Assembly (NCBI GenBank): GCA_947846985.1
Contig: CANTUZ010000008.1
Span: 38,024,817 to 38,088,816 of the forward strand
DNA length: 64,000 nucleotides
Direction of reading: 5' to 3'
Origin: Fratercula arctica
Lineage: Eukaryota; Chordata; Aves; Charadriiformes; Alcidae
Position numbers and translations under genes: made by a program. The notes under the pieces are model-generated. The model made no database searches, was not told the DNA's origin, and saw only the letters and a program-made list of their open reading frames with translations. Positions 13,101 to 28,100 of the stretch are shown piece after piece; within the stretch, counting starts at the first letter, position 1; each line of letters begins with the position of its first letter.

Positions 13101-16100
13101 TGGCATGCGCTGCACGTTTTAAAGTTGGCACCTAGATTTGTTAAAATATATGTAAAATATGCATGAAGGAAGGGAAATACTCAGCCAGATGGCACACCAG
13201 AAATAACACACACTTTCTATTTATGATGAGATAATCTGGAGTGAAGCAGTATTTTCTAATTGGATAAACATGGGCCTAGGAGCCTGGAAGATCTAAATTT
13301 TACTCTCAACACGAGTGTTGCTCACAGGGTGGTCCTAGGCACAAAATTCTACAATGCCTCAGCGTTCCCTTCAGCAAATGGGGATAAATGCTGCTTGATG
13401 TATCTCACATACAGGGACAAGACAGAGGTTATTTCCTTGTAACGCTGGAAAGACAATAAGCCATTAACACCTGATATACAAGAAACTTTTGAAATATAAA
13501 AAAACCAGAAAACACATAAGCAGAGAAAAATGATGAAGCACAATGAAAAATATACTTAAAATATTAAAGAGAGTGGCACAGCCTCAGCAGGACAACTAGA
13601 TTAGTAAAACTTGAGTAAAGATGCCATTTCACCCTCTCAAAATATATTTGTTATTTCCCAGAATTTTTGCTTGCACGTACCAACTAAAGTTAGGTCTGTT
13701 GCCTGAGGAAATCGACTTTCTTCATCTAGTAGAGACAGGAGACCCATGGGTTTCTGGAGGAACATATCTAGAAGTGGACGGTTGTCCTCATACTCCACTG
13801 TCGTAGCATCAATTCCCTCACTCTGATATTCCATCTACAAAGTCACCAGCACAGTTTTAATATGGAACCAGTAAAAGCAACATCATCATCAGGACATTTA
13901 TGATACACAGCAATACTCTATAGGCCCCAGTAACATCACTTACAAAACTTCAACCGAAAGATGTCATTGTCTTGCATTTAAATCACATATCCATTTCATA
14001 CGTATAATGTACTCCTGAATACGATCTATGGTTCAGGACAGCTGATTCAACTAGTCCTCCCCAGAGTTGAATTTACCTGCTCAAGTGCAAAGATATGTTG
14101 ATTGAAATAATACTGGATCTGTTCATTAGCAATATTTATGCACAGCTGTTCAAAGGAATTTCTTGCGAAGTTCTCAAATCCGAATATGTCTAGTATCCCA
14201 ACATTCATCCCATTTTCAGCATTGCTGCATGTGAAAATACAAACAAAATTCATCATGGGCAGCACCAAGTTAAAATAAAAATAAACACGGTAACCAAGAT
14301 TGCATAATCAATTCAATCTGCTGCAAGAGAGGAGAAAAAAGTGTGTTTGAGCCTAAAATCACTTATGCATTTCACAGAATCACAGAATGGCAGGGGTTGG
14401 AAGGGACCTCTGGAGATCATCCAGTCCAATCCCCTGCCAGAGCAGGGTCACCCAGAGCAGGTGGCACAGGAACGCGTCCAGACGGGGTTGGAATGTCTCC
14501 AGAGTCGGAGACTCCACCACCTCTCTGGGCAGCCTGTGCCAGGGCTCTGCCACCCTCACAGGAAAGAAGTTCCTCCTCATGTTGAGATGGAACTTCCTTT
14601 GTTCACGTTTGTGCCTGTTACCTCTTGTCCTGTCACTGGGCACCACTGAAAAGAGCCTGGCCCCATCCTCCTGACACCCACCCTTTACGTATTTATAAGC
14701 ATTTACTTGTTCAGCATCGTTAACACTTTAGTTTTTCACTTGCTTCTTGCAAATTTCGATGAAGGCAGGAGAATCATAGGTACGTGGTAACAGACACTTA
14801 GCAGCCATATTAAAACAAGTGGTTTCAATAGGCACATCCCAAATAAAATCTGTTGTCTGCTCCTCCAGGTAGACAAAAGGTGTCAAGCTTAAATCGCATG
14901 GTTTTGCTATACTTGGTCAGAAGGGTAATTACTAAGCCTGCTGCTGCTACAAGCTAGACTGTTAAGAGCCCGTGTGCTGGCTCAAGTACACTCATACCGG
15001 AGGCAGCACTAGAACGGCAAGTATGGCTGAGGACGTGTCTGTATGATATACTGAAGTGCCAAGCAGAGATCTCAGATCAGAGATGTTTTCACATCACCTA
15101 AGGGGTTCTCTTGTTTCTAAAAATCTCTACAACTGCTTGAAAAGATCAAAGCAGCCAGATCAGTACCTGGCAACGAATTCATAAGGATGCACAATGTGAA
15201 CATTTCTGTAATTATGAAAAATAAAAAATCATCACTTACATCTAAAGTAGTAGCACAAAAATGATTTGAGATCTACACTTCTTACTAGCTTGCAAAGGCA
15301 GAAGGACTGTAAGGACTGTGAATACATACTGAAGTTTTTCAGTGTACTCCACTAATTAACCAGCCTTTGGTATGATTTTAATGTTCACTACCTAAGAAGC
15401 ATCTTTTGAAACAATTGTACAGCATTTTAAACACCCAATTTCCATTGACTTCAGTAGCTAAATTCCACTCAGCCCTTCGAAAATGTTGGGGTTAATGTCC
15501 TGGAATTGGAATTCAGTATCATAGCATGAAAGCCATTTTGAAGCCTTAGCCAAAATAAACACAGCACCCTTTCTGCAAAATCAAAAATATACAAATGGAT
15601 GAACCCATCAAAGACATATGCACAGTAAATACACATGACTCAGTGATGTGTAACTTGCCATATATTTTTATCTGGCTGAAGTAGCGTATTAATACGATTT
15701 ACAATCCAGCTGAAGAGCCGGCCATAAAGTGCTTTAGACATTGCATCTCGTACGTCAGCTGCTTTGTCCACGGTGTTTGTTCGGATAATAGTCTCCCCTC
15801 GAGTCACAACACAGTGGGAGGTTAGGGCCTCTTGAAGTTCTTCTGACCCAATACTTAGTAATGCAGCAGCTAAAAGACAGTGGAAAAAAGATACACAACT
15901 GATTATGCAGCAGAAATCACCAGCATTGCCCAACTGTTACCACGACTTCGAGATTCTCACAAATACAGTCAAGTTATATTTAGAGAACTGACAATGTCAA
16001 ACTGCATTTACCATTATCTAAGGCTTCTGGGTTGGGAACCTCACTTTTATCTGTTTGGTGTTGTGAAGAAATGGCAGCAAACTCAATATTTCCAGTATTT

Positions 16101-19100
16101 AAGATTCCAGTCAGAATTCTGTACACTGAGTACACTTCCTGTAAAAGATGACAAGAAGCACTTTTAAGGAATCCAATCAGATATATAACCATATTTAGGC
16201 TATGAAGGAAAAAGGTGGGCACTGGAATGGCTATTAAAGCTTGTAGCTTGCTCTGAGACCAAATTTCACAAATTCAGGTAAGCTCCTATTGATACAGAAT
16301 ACAGTGTGATATAGAATTGTGAATGGACCTGCCTGAGTACCGAGACCTCAGGCTGGTCTCGGCTTCCGAGTCTGTGGATATGCTTTCACGGTTCATTTCT
16401 GTCATAAGCGAGATTCTGTGGCACAGGTATGTATCCACAAAACCAAACGGCAGCCTGCGCATTGAGGTGGTTTTTATAAAGAAGGTCAACAATGGTTTAG
16501 CAGCTGGATCTCTTACCTCATCAGTGAATCCTATAATTCTAAAGCAATGCTGAATCGCTTCAAATTGTCTTCCATAGGCATCTTTAGTAACAATATCATG
16601 CATTACTCTTCCAGTCTCATTATCAATATATCTAAATAGAGCGGGAGCAAGAAAGCACCATACTAGGAGATATGCCAGTACAACCTCCAGTGACTTCAAT
16701 GCAAGTACCTCAGTAACTAGAAAGAATATTTACTTCAAGATCTTCTAATTATATATTTGGTGCTAATTCATAAGCAGTTTTCGTTTCTGTTGCACTAACT
16801 TTCGCTTATTTTTTGTTAGGATCTATTGTAGTGTTACCAACATTTCACACACATCTCACCCAATACAGATCAGATGCACCCAAAGTACAAATACCAATTA
16901 AAAAACAAAACTCCAAAGCATGTTCTGGATTCTTACTGAAGCATTACAATAAGAAATCATACGGTAACTGTCCTCATTTGAAAGTATGACAGAATTTCTA
17001 TATAATAATAAGCTTGATTCTTCCTCCTCTCTCAATAGTTCCAGTTCTCAAACAAATACAAATAATGTAATGCCTTATTGTCCATCCTCTTCTTTGCTTG
17101 GGAGGATTAAAAAAGATCCTCGAGGGATGGAGAAGGATTAAGAGAGATTTTAAGGCACCATACTGAAAGCAAGAGCTGATCAATAGCTAATTACAAGGAG
17201 CAGTTAAAAAAGTGATAGTTACCTAGGAGGCTTTTTATCAGGAAGTCTATATTCAGAAAGTTTCTTCTGATGATAAAGGCCTGCATAAATATAATAAAAT
17301 ATATGGAAATTTTTCTCTCCCCTGGAAAAAAAAAAAGTATCCTTTTAAAACACACGTGTTTATTCTTGTGGTATCTTGTACAATGTAAAAGTAGAACTTC
17401 TTATCATGAGCGCACTAAAGTAGGTAGCAAATCTTGCACTTGTTTTAACGGTGTTGGATCAGCAACTGCGAAACACAGAAAACCCAGCCAACCACAATAT
17501 TTCTCCAACGAATGGAGCAGCTCTGATTTCAACTCAAAAAGAACCTAACTGACAATTCTTGTCATCATAGACTGTACAAAGGATCACTGCTTTAGCAGAA
17601 GATAAGAAAGCACTTAAAATAAAGAATTTTGGAGACTTAAACATAATTCAAACATTACATAAATGTGAAAGGACAGACAATTAATATACCTACACAGCCT
17701 GTTTTATGACCCTTGATTTTTCAAGTAGATATTCAGAAATCTTTGCCCCCATTACAGCCCCTGTGGGTGTAAACATCATTTCCAGGTATTTTCCAAAGCG
17801 ACTTGAGTTGTCGTTGATGGCAGTGCAGGCGTTGCCAAATGCTTCAACCAGAGGATTCACCTGAAGAATTTTCTCACGCAAAGCACGGTTATTGGCCTTG
17901 ACAGAACAGATACAGATCAGAAGGACCATTAAAATTATATATTGCTTACCCACAATCCAATTCTTGCTTCAGAAGCATAGCATCCCTTTCTCATGCTTGT
18001 ATGGACTTAGATAGCGCATTAACCTTTCTACTTATAGAACAACAGGGCTAATAAATTGATGAGGAAGTCTCCCCCATGTAGGAAAAAACAGTTTCTTCCC
18101 TCTCTTCAACTTTTCTGACTCTGAAGTGTCATATAATTAGTTACAGTACAAAACCCATCAAAAACTAAACACATCTACTTAAGGTTAACCTTATACACTT
18201 CATTTTCCCATCGTTTTGCACTAACAGCATTACTTGTAACATTTAAATGTATATGATTCTAAGATTACAGCCATAGCAAGATCTGTCATTCTTTATTGTA
18301 TAAAAGAACAACGGTGTATGTGATAAACACTGTAGATAACTACAGGAATTGAACACTAGGGATCTGGAGCCTTCTCTTTAAAAAAAATACTGAATGGTTT
18401 GTTGTGGGTCATACTCTAGCATCTTAATGCAATATTCTCACATGCATGATTACCCCATCCCTAACTCAAGTGGGACAATTCACATGAACAGTTTCAAGTA
18501 TTAAAGATTAAATAAAGTGGAAACTAAGGGTGGGGTTGGGAGGCTTTGTTCAGTTTTACGTGATTGGTTAAGAAATACCTTTCCCAAGAAGGTCAAATGT
18601 TGGACGATCAGATGGGCACTTTCTGTCTTTCCAGCACCACTTTCCCCACTGATGATAATGCACTGAACACACAAAACAAAACAGTTAAGTGCACAGCTCA
18701 CCACATGGGCGATTTCAGCTATTACTGTTATTTAATGTTTAGTACCAAGACTACAAGTTATTTTAAGGGTCAACTCCCTCAACTCCCTTCTGAAAGGAAA
18801 GATCAGCAAAGGCTCAGTGTAATAATTTATTCCCTAGATTACTAAAATGTGTCTTGCCATGCCTGATAGCAACGTGTGTATGTGCGAAGCAGTGACTGAC
18901 ACATAAATGAGTGACCACGACTACAGGCTAAGACACGCTATGTACATATGTGGCTTGTTTCAAATGCTTAAAACTCAGAAAACTGCCACAGCTCAGTTGA
19001 TGACATAATTCACCAGTGCATCTGAGCTCACTGCATTGAATTCACGTGAATTAACCCTGAAACACAGGGTACAACTGTATTTAATACACTGATCAAAAGT

Positions 19101-22100
19101 CTGCTCCCGGCTTTAAAAATAATCTTAAGTAATTGCTGCTGTGCAGATAAGATTCTGTAGGTGACACTGATATTCAAGCTAGAACAGCAAATTAGCATCT
19201 AAACATTTCAGATAAATAGGCATCTGTTCATTGGATGATTCTGGGAGAACATATCCATCTTCTTCCTGAGTCAGCAGTCCTTAACACATGGTATTTTATA
19301 GGCTCTCCAAATGGCTTCCAGATTCAGGGATTAGCTAGAATGGTCTAAATTACTTGGTATCTGTCCTCTCTGCTGTTACGCTTCATGGACAAGATGGAAG
19401 TAGAAGGCCAGTTCACACCTGAACACTGAAGCGTTAACACTCAGGTCACAGCATGTAAGAGTTCTAACAACAGGTATTATTTTTCCATTTTTCATGTGTT
19501 CTACAGATCATCAGTACAAATATTAGTCTACTCAAGGTACAGTATCAAATGACATATAATTAAAATGTTAACACTGAGCAGTTGCAAAGATTCAAGTGTT
19601 TTTATGCAAACCCCTGAAAATTATTTGTACCACGCTGTGAACAACGATTCTTGGCTGGGAGAAGATACAAGGTCCTAAAATACTCGATGCAATGACACTT
19701 CATATAGAACTGAGCTTTGTGAAAAGATTGGAAAGGTGTTGCAGTTCTGTACTGGTGTCTTGTGGTATCTGAGAGCAGGTGCAAGGATTGACTCTAAATA
19801 ACGTGTGCAATATGACATTTCCAGCTCATTCATTTGCTTCTTGTTGGGTATTTTTGTTCTTCTTGTAAGCAGATAACCCAATGATGGATTAACAGGATTA
19901 TGATACCTAACTTAATTGTCTCTATGTGACTAGAGAAGTCATGTACAACAATTCATACAATTAAAGCCCATGAGTTCTTGTAGAACTCATAAAACTCTTG
20001 TAGAATTGGCCAGAACTGGATTTCAGCTTCAGGAGAAATGTTACAGATGGAGTCAATTTTCAGACTTCACAGGAAAATACAAGGGAACGCTCAATGGATA
20101 AAAGAAACAATCAATGCTTTTTTGATCAGGCTACAGTGTTTATCTGATGCACCTTTACCTGAAGATCAAACATAACATTCGCCAGGTAATGGAGATAAAC
20201 ATGCTCTTGTAATCCTTTGCAAACAGAAAATAGGAAACTGATTTAGATCTAAATGCAAATCACTTCCTAAACGGGTATGAAACATATAATATTAAAGATG
20301 TACAAAGTCAGTCTGACTGGCTGATGTCAAAACTAATTTTTTTCCCCAGATAACAAGTTCTCACATAACTTATTCTACATGAGTACTTGTTTTGTTTAAT
20401 GCCTCCACGAAAGAGCATCTAAGCCACTATAGAAGTACTAGCCATCTCTCAGGCCAGTGTACTTCTACACACTCAGCAGAAATCCTTTTCTCTTCATCTT
20501 CAGTGTCCCGTTTGTCATCTTTGCTTGGTATTTTCTGATTGCTGACTTTTTATTATTTTATTCTGCTTTTGTATTTTAAAAAAACATTTTCTATGAATTA
20601 TTGTGTGATGTGCAAGGTAAAACCAGAAGGATTTTATAAATAAAAATAATTATTAGCCCCCAGTATTCATGTACATACAGCACGTCAAATTAGAAGGAGT
20701 ACAAAGTTACAATCTTAAGAATGTAATAAAAAGAAATCTAGCTTCTAGAGCATGGTCTTTCATTCTCATTAAAATCACTGCTCTATAATTGGATTTATGT
20801 CCTTATTACATTTATACAGACCTATCCTTAATATATTTTACTTAAAAAATTACTGAATGGTTCCTACATTTGTGACTTGTAGTTAAAGGAATTGATTATC
20901 CATTGTGGCTTATCATTGTGTCACAGAAAAGTGGTTCAAATTCTGTTAATCTGCTATGGCACTGAGACCCTCCTGTTTTTCACAGGTGTAAATTATTACA
21001 ACACCTAGTGCAAGACAGGCTAGAATCAGAGCGTGCAGGCAACATTCTGCAGCTGGTGTCAAATGCCAAGACTTCACGGGCGTCCAGTAAACTAGATTGG
21101 TCAGGTTACCCTATCATCTTATTTGACCTTTTAGTCTCTTTTATGTCACTGTGTCCTCTTCAGAATTCCCAAATCTGACTAGATTTCTACTCTGGTTTTC
21201 CTCATGTAGGAATAAAAGGTTTAAAGAAAAAAAATTTCCCAAAGTACGACATAACAGAAGATTAGCCATAGCCATGTAGTATAGTGGCAGTATTATTAAT
21301 ATCTAAAGCAAAATGATCAGATTCTTACCTGATCTTTGCTGAATGTAACCATACTTTGGTAGGCAGCATCCGCAGAAGCAAATATGTGGGGGGGATTTGA
21401 TGAACGCTTCACACCATGGTAAAGCTTGGAAAACTAAATTTAAAAAAGAAAGCACGGTAGTCAAGATATGGAAATTAGCTACATAATTAAGAACTGACAA
21501 GAGGATAGTGACTATCTTCTGCCTGTTCAACAGAAGGTAGCTGCCCATTTTACCACAGAATTTCCACTGAATCACCTGGAAGAAGAGTGGTAATTCTTGG
21601 CACCGCCCAACTTCTAGAATACAAATTACAACGCCTAAAATGCACTCCGATGTTTCCCGCATGACACAGTGAAGAGAACTGTATCACAAGGAATAACATT
21701 TCAAAGACAAGCATTCAACCAAGGAAAGAGCCAACCTATACAAAAGAAATTTCAAAGATAACAGTGAATCTGAAATCTGGCCCCTCTACCTGCCACCCTG
21801 ATTTAGGCACCCACGGAGACTAAGATTTATGGCTCCATCTCCCTTCATATTTGTAGGGAATTAAGCTGCTTCTGTCTTTACAGCATTTGATTCATTTGTT
21901 TCTTTTAAGCAGCAGCTGATGGCACAGGACTTATAATAACCCAATGGTCAAAGCGATTCTTCAGGAAGCAACAGTCTCATCATGAAGAGGTTCGTGGAAC
22001 AGCTTCTGTTTCCCAGAAGACAGCCCTAAATGCCACACAAGAGGCACAGCTGTGGCTGGGGTAATTTTCATCCCTCCTGGTGGAATTTGTGCCACCAAGC

Positions 22101-25100
22101 AGAAAGGAATGAAATAAAATGAAACTGAATTTTAAATAAATAAATAAATAAAATTGTAGCCCCGCTTTTCTAGAAGAAGAAAAGGCTGGGGTTTAGTCTG
22201 TGCTCCTAGCTTCCAACGTCACTGAAGTATTTTAGTCAGCGGTGTTAATATAAAACATAAAGTGAGTACTGTCTACAGCTTGGAATCTCTCTTACCTGGG
22301 GAGAATAAATGCTGAGATTCTGGAAGGGATTTAAGGCTATTAAAATGTCTCCAACATAAGTATAAATTTGTAAGTCAGCATAGCGTTTCTGCAGCTGATG
22401 GATAATTGTATCCTGAGAAGATTACAAAAAGTTTCACAGTTAAACAGTATCTTCCCAGTTAGGAAGGTTTTTGTAAATATACTGAGAACACTGATTAAGA
22501 AATACTTATTATAAATGTTACTAATTATTTTTCAAATGCCAACACCACAAATCCAAACAAATGCTTTCACAATTCCTGCTAATGCCATAAATCTAAGTTA
22601 AATGGCAACTCCTATTTCCAGATTAGTACATATTTGGTTCCACCAGCCTGAGAAGCAAACCTTCTGAAGACAAAATGGCCAGGCACATTATTGCTGCACT
22701 TCATAGTACATTTCCACTTAATTTTTTATTTGACCATGAAACAAGGATAATAATTTTTCAAGGATTGAATTTTAAGTGGTAGTAAGAGACTGTTTTAAAC
22801 AGAACACTAGCACAATTTAGTATTAAGTCTTTTTCTTGCTGGCATGCAAATTAAGGATCACCAAAACAAAAATTTACAGATACTCTATATATAGGCGATA
22901 TAGTGAAATATGCAACTAATATTGTTTTATCACTTTTTATCCAGAGGCTGTAGATACCATATTACTCTATATAAATTCATCAATTTTAGGGAAAATCACT
23001 TAAATCTAGATCTTCATGACTAAACTTCCCATTTTGGGAAACTCACAAAATAATTTAAACTACCATCACTCATAATTAAATTCTTCCACATAATAGGATT
23101 CACTGCTACTGCTTTTATGTCACTATATAGAATATTAACGAAGAGATGATAGCATATCAGCCACGTGACAATTCCTTTGCCATGGTGAGACAAAAGCTTG
23201 CAAGAAGGAACTCTTCTCATTCTGTTAAAAGAAGCCTAAAAAGCAGAAACAAGCAAAATGTGAGGCACAATTGTCAGAAACTGCCACTCAGACCATACAG
23301 TACCTCATCTAGAACTTCTAGATTTACCAGATCGTCATCTAAAGAGTACTTGTCAGCTCCATCCACATGGTAAGGTCTTCTAGTATGTATTCGTTCATGC
23401 CTGGAAGTTTGTTAGTAAAGCACCAGTGTTATAAAACTGTATCGAAGACAGCAAACATTAAGAGGCAATGGGAAGTCGTGGCTGAGTGTTTTTGCCCTGC
23501 AGAAAGCACAGACACGCTCTCGGAAATACACATTTTTGCTTGAAATATCCATTTATAAAAGCAATAGGTCAGCTTGCTGTCCAGTGTAATATCTGTTTTC
23601 TCTTTCAGAATACATAAGCCTATCTATTCATCAATGCTCAGAGAGAAAGATTTAACTGTAGGCTTACTACTCCCCACTCACATGGTAAAAATTCTTCCCC
23701 TTTTCCCTTCCCTTCCCGCTCTAACTTAATAAACTACCGCTCTGTTTAATTAAATCTTGCCCCCACACACCCAGCCTATAGTACTGTCATCTAACAAAGT
23801 TACAAGAAGCAATAAGTAGTATAAAATCCTTCTGTTACCTTGGTGTATGCCAAAGTGCCTCCTCAGATGACCCTAGATCTGGCCCAGAACATTTTTGAAC
23901 TACAGCTGCCATCAGACTCTAAATTGTATGGATGTTCAGTCAGCTTGTCCTCAGAGATTTAAGCCACACAATAAGCAGCAGAGACAAACTGTCGCATAAC
24001 CCCTTTATAATCAGATTATACTGAAGGAATCTTTGAAAATGCTGTGTATATGTTTTTAAACAACACATCTCGTTGAAACAGGGACAAATCAAGAGGCTGT
24101 AATATGTCTTCCACAGAGGGGGTGAAATATGAATGCTGTAAGCACAACCAGGCTTTTCTTTACAACAAACATAATCAAAGCACAGTAGGAGGACACCCGC
24201 CGAGATACAGTCTGCATCCTGCTGAGTAACATTTAGCATTGATCCTCAATGACAGTCCCTGACAGACTGTTTCTGCACTGGTTGCCACGTAGAAAGTAGG
24301 AATCACATGATCACACATCCCGAAACAACGCTAAATATTACATCAAGCACTAACAGAACAGTTCTGTGACTTGGCACGAAACACTGTTCATCTGTAATGT
24401 TGAAGGTTAATATTAAGATGCAGCAGGTCTTTTTTTCTTTAACCATATCTTCATATACTCATGGAATTCTGTTTCAAAAATAAGCATTGAGGCTTTTGCT
24501 TTTTTCCCCTTTATGTACACTTCTCCCTTTGAACCTAGTCAGCTTTCATTCAGTAAAGAGAATGTTTTCATATCCGAGAGCCATCATATCATCAGAAGAA
24601 TTATTGCACAGAAAGCCTCTAACAAAGAGGAAGGAGAAGTGTTAGCTATGAGTACAGCTTCACTGATAATTGTGAATCGCGTTTAAAGAACCTAATTTTT
24701 TTATGTCTATTTTTATTGATTTTCCTAATTTACTTTTGTCTACTCTGTGAGTTCTGGAAAACTATTCTGTAATGGTTGATTTGAATTGTAACTAAATACA
24801 ACTGTGCAAACTGTTTTGTCAGCTAGGAAATAAAATGGCAGGAACACGGCAGGTTTTGCTGACAGTCCCCCACTTACATTTTACGTTCCCGGAGATGGTG
24901 GTTTGCTTGATGTTGTACATATGAAGAAATGAAAGAAGGAGAACACAAACAAGAAGCTATGAAAGAAAAATTGTTACAGTGGGTATTATCTCCAGTGGGC
25001 AGCAGGAAGATCATGTGAATTCCTTCAACTCACTTAAATTTTCCATTTTCAGATCTTTGATTAGGTGGTGGGTTGTGGGGTCTTTTGGGCCTTTTTTTTT

Positions 25101-28100
25101 AAAGCAGTCATTATATTCAAGAACATTACACTGCTGACAAGCCAGATCCTCAAAGTAGTAGAAATGTGTGTAAGTGGCCTAATTACTACTGTTTTTTCTA
25201 ATTGTTGTTTCAACTTCAAACCAGAATTCAACCTCTTACTTCACTGCAGACAAAAATGCTGTTGCAAATAATGTAAATCATTTTGAGATGGGAGCACCCC
25301 TCAGTCTACAAATGAAGCAAGTATTTTAACAGTTACTTTACTTCATGGAGATGTAACTAATAAAGCGATGGCTAGACATTATAGCTAACATAGCTCATCT
25401 GTGAAGCTTCTTCTTCCTGGAGCAAACCATCACAGCCACAATATTAAATGGCAACAAGCTACAAGTACGGATGTATCTACCAGAGGTGGAGGGAGGAGGG
25501 GGAGGGAGGGCACATTCAAACCTAAGCATCTCTAATTGCAGAATGGCTTTGTAAACTAATCTGTTATCTGATTGTGTATTAAACTCCCGCTGTTTCTTCT
25601 CCTTAAGTGATAAACAAATCCTTTTTTTTTTTTATTGGAAAGTTGGTGGTTTTTTTTAACACTATGTAAATAAATAACTAAGGAAACTGGTCTTAGTCAA
25701 AGGTAAGTAAAACATATATACCTTTGTGCATATATTTTCCTGTGCTTAACTCATTTTCCTAAGTACATGATTAGGAAGAGGATATTAGGAGCATAACATC
25801 ACATTAGCTTCAAATCTCCTGCTGGCCTCATCAGTTTTCTACTGACCCTATGTCCTGCAGGTACATTGACAGAGTGGGAAGTATATAGACAGTAACCTTT
25901 AATTATTTCCAAAATTTTACAGCAGAAATACAATCTGCTTTTAAAATATTAAAAAACAAACAAACAAACAAAACAAAACAAAACTTAAAAAGCAGAAGGA
26001 AACACTCTTAATTTGGGAAATAACTGTTGGTATGTTTTTGCATAAAAAGTAGAATTATCAGCCATTTTTTCAATTACCCTTCCTTTCTGATAAACTGTAC
26101 AAATTCTAAGCAAAAGGAAAATCAAAGGTGTTAGGTTATTTGCCTTAAGGTTCCAGCAATGCTCTCAGTCATCCCCTGGAGGATGCAGTCTCTTCACTGA
26201 CTAAAGAAGTGGCATAAAGGGCCAGTCACTCAAGGTACCTAACCTTATCAAACCTGAAGAGCAGCATTAGATTTATTCCAGACCTCTAGTGACAAGGACT
26301 GTCTGTTGAAAAAGTTCCTAACCTCGTAAGCACCTTCCCTTTACCTTTTTATCAGGCAGGAATAGCTGGAAGGGACAGAGTTTTCTTGGATTTTGGAGAA
26401 GGAGCAAAAGGCGAGAAGCATTTCTCCCTCGGGAGAACAGCTTCATGAAGAGGGTGGGAAGCATTCATTTATTCTACTTGTGGGGAAGACAGAGTTTGAA
26501 AGAAAATAACCTCTTTCTGTACTAGGCACTAGCCATAGTGCACTGTAAAGAGCTCTATGCTCCCATGACCCCGCTATCAAGCTGAGGATGGGGAAGGAAA
26601 AGCCAGATGGACCACACAGACTTCTAGATTGAAAAGTCATCTTGCTGGTAGGTCCAGTCTGAGGAAGAAAGCAGCACAGACCAAGAATTTTTATGTTCAT
26701 TGCAAAACTTCCTCTCTGATCTCTCTCCCCTCCACCCCTAACGTCCTTTTATGAGTGCCTTTACCTTGGCCTCTCGATGCTGTTAAGCATTTACGTTTAC
26801 TGCTTTTTTTTCTAGGACTCACACGGGAAAAAACTGTTTCTGTACTTGTTATTCCTTATATTATTACCAATCTTAAAATTAATTGCACCCAAACTGAGAT
26901 TGACATGAAAAATACTCAACACAATGAGAAAGAAAAAAGAGTGTGCTACTGCCACACAGAGAAACAGCTTGCTTTCTGTGCATCGCAGAGTGAATTTTGC
27001 TCCCCTACAACAAGTTTCAGCCTGGAGTAATTTGTTGAAGCAAGGTCATCATAGAAACACTGACACAGCCTTAATTACAATATAAATGCTGCAACTATAA
27101 TGAAAATCTGTGCAACCTCCAGTAAAAACATATACAATATAATCAGACCAAGGATGACTTGGGGGGAAGGGGGCTACAGTAGCTTTGTGGTTTAAAAAAA
27201 GAAAAAAAAAGAGTTTTTAACACAGTTGCCTAATATTCATATAGATGAAGGCTAGAAGAATTGCATCAAATTACATTGCGTACAGCATCAGAGAACCATT
27301 TCTGGTTCTGTTTCTGGTATTATCTCGGAGTCCAAAGGAAATTACTGGCTGGATGCTATCAAGTTCCTTGCAGTTAATTGCTTTCAGAAGTAAGTGTGAG
27401 CTGGCATAGAAGCTTGATATCTGGTTGTAAGAATTACTTTATTGGATGGACTGCTGCTGTAATCCAGCTGGCTAATAAGAAGGGGGAAGCTGCCAAGCTA
27501 CTGTAGTGTCATCCTAATATCTGACAAGGTAGCCATTCAGGTATGTTCAATACCTGCCCGCCTCAAACTATTAGATGCTTAGTTTTCTTTTTGCCTTTTT
27601 GCCTTTTTTCTTTTTTTCCCCCCACACTTCTTCAAGTTTGATTCTTCCTGACGTATGGATTTGGATTTTATCCTTCAAAATGCAAGGTTTCATAACTGTC
27701 TGTTCCCCATTACAGAAGCAAACTTCTAAATGGTGACCAGCAGTAGCACACTGACCCAGCGTGATCCAGAACAGTAAACTCTGAACTTTTTTAAAACCTT
27801 ATCCACACAAATGCTGAAGTTTTTTCATTCTTTTAAAATCTGAAACCAGAGGCTGGTAGAAGACCTCTTCTGGTTGATTCCTATGAAGAAGCCTATTTAC
27901 AGACAGGAACATACGTTACCCAGACGTAGGAAAACATCCAAGAGAAGAATAAGCCACGTCTGGAGTTGGTCTCTTCAAAGCTGCTGATAACTGGGAAACT
28001 GCCACTTTGAACCATGTAACCAAAGCCATTTGATACTTGATCAACATTAACTCTCAACATCAAATCAATTATAGAATTCTCAGTCCAGGAGTTAAGGGAA

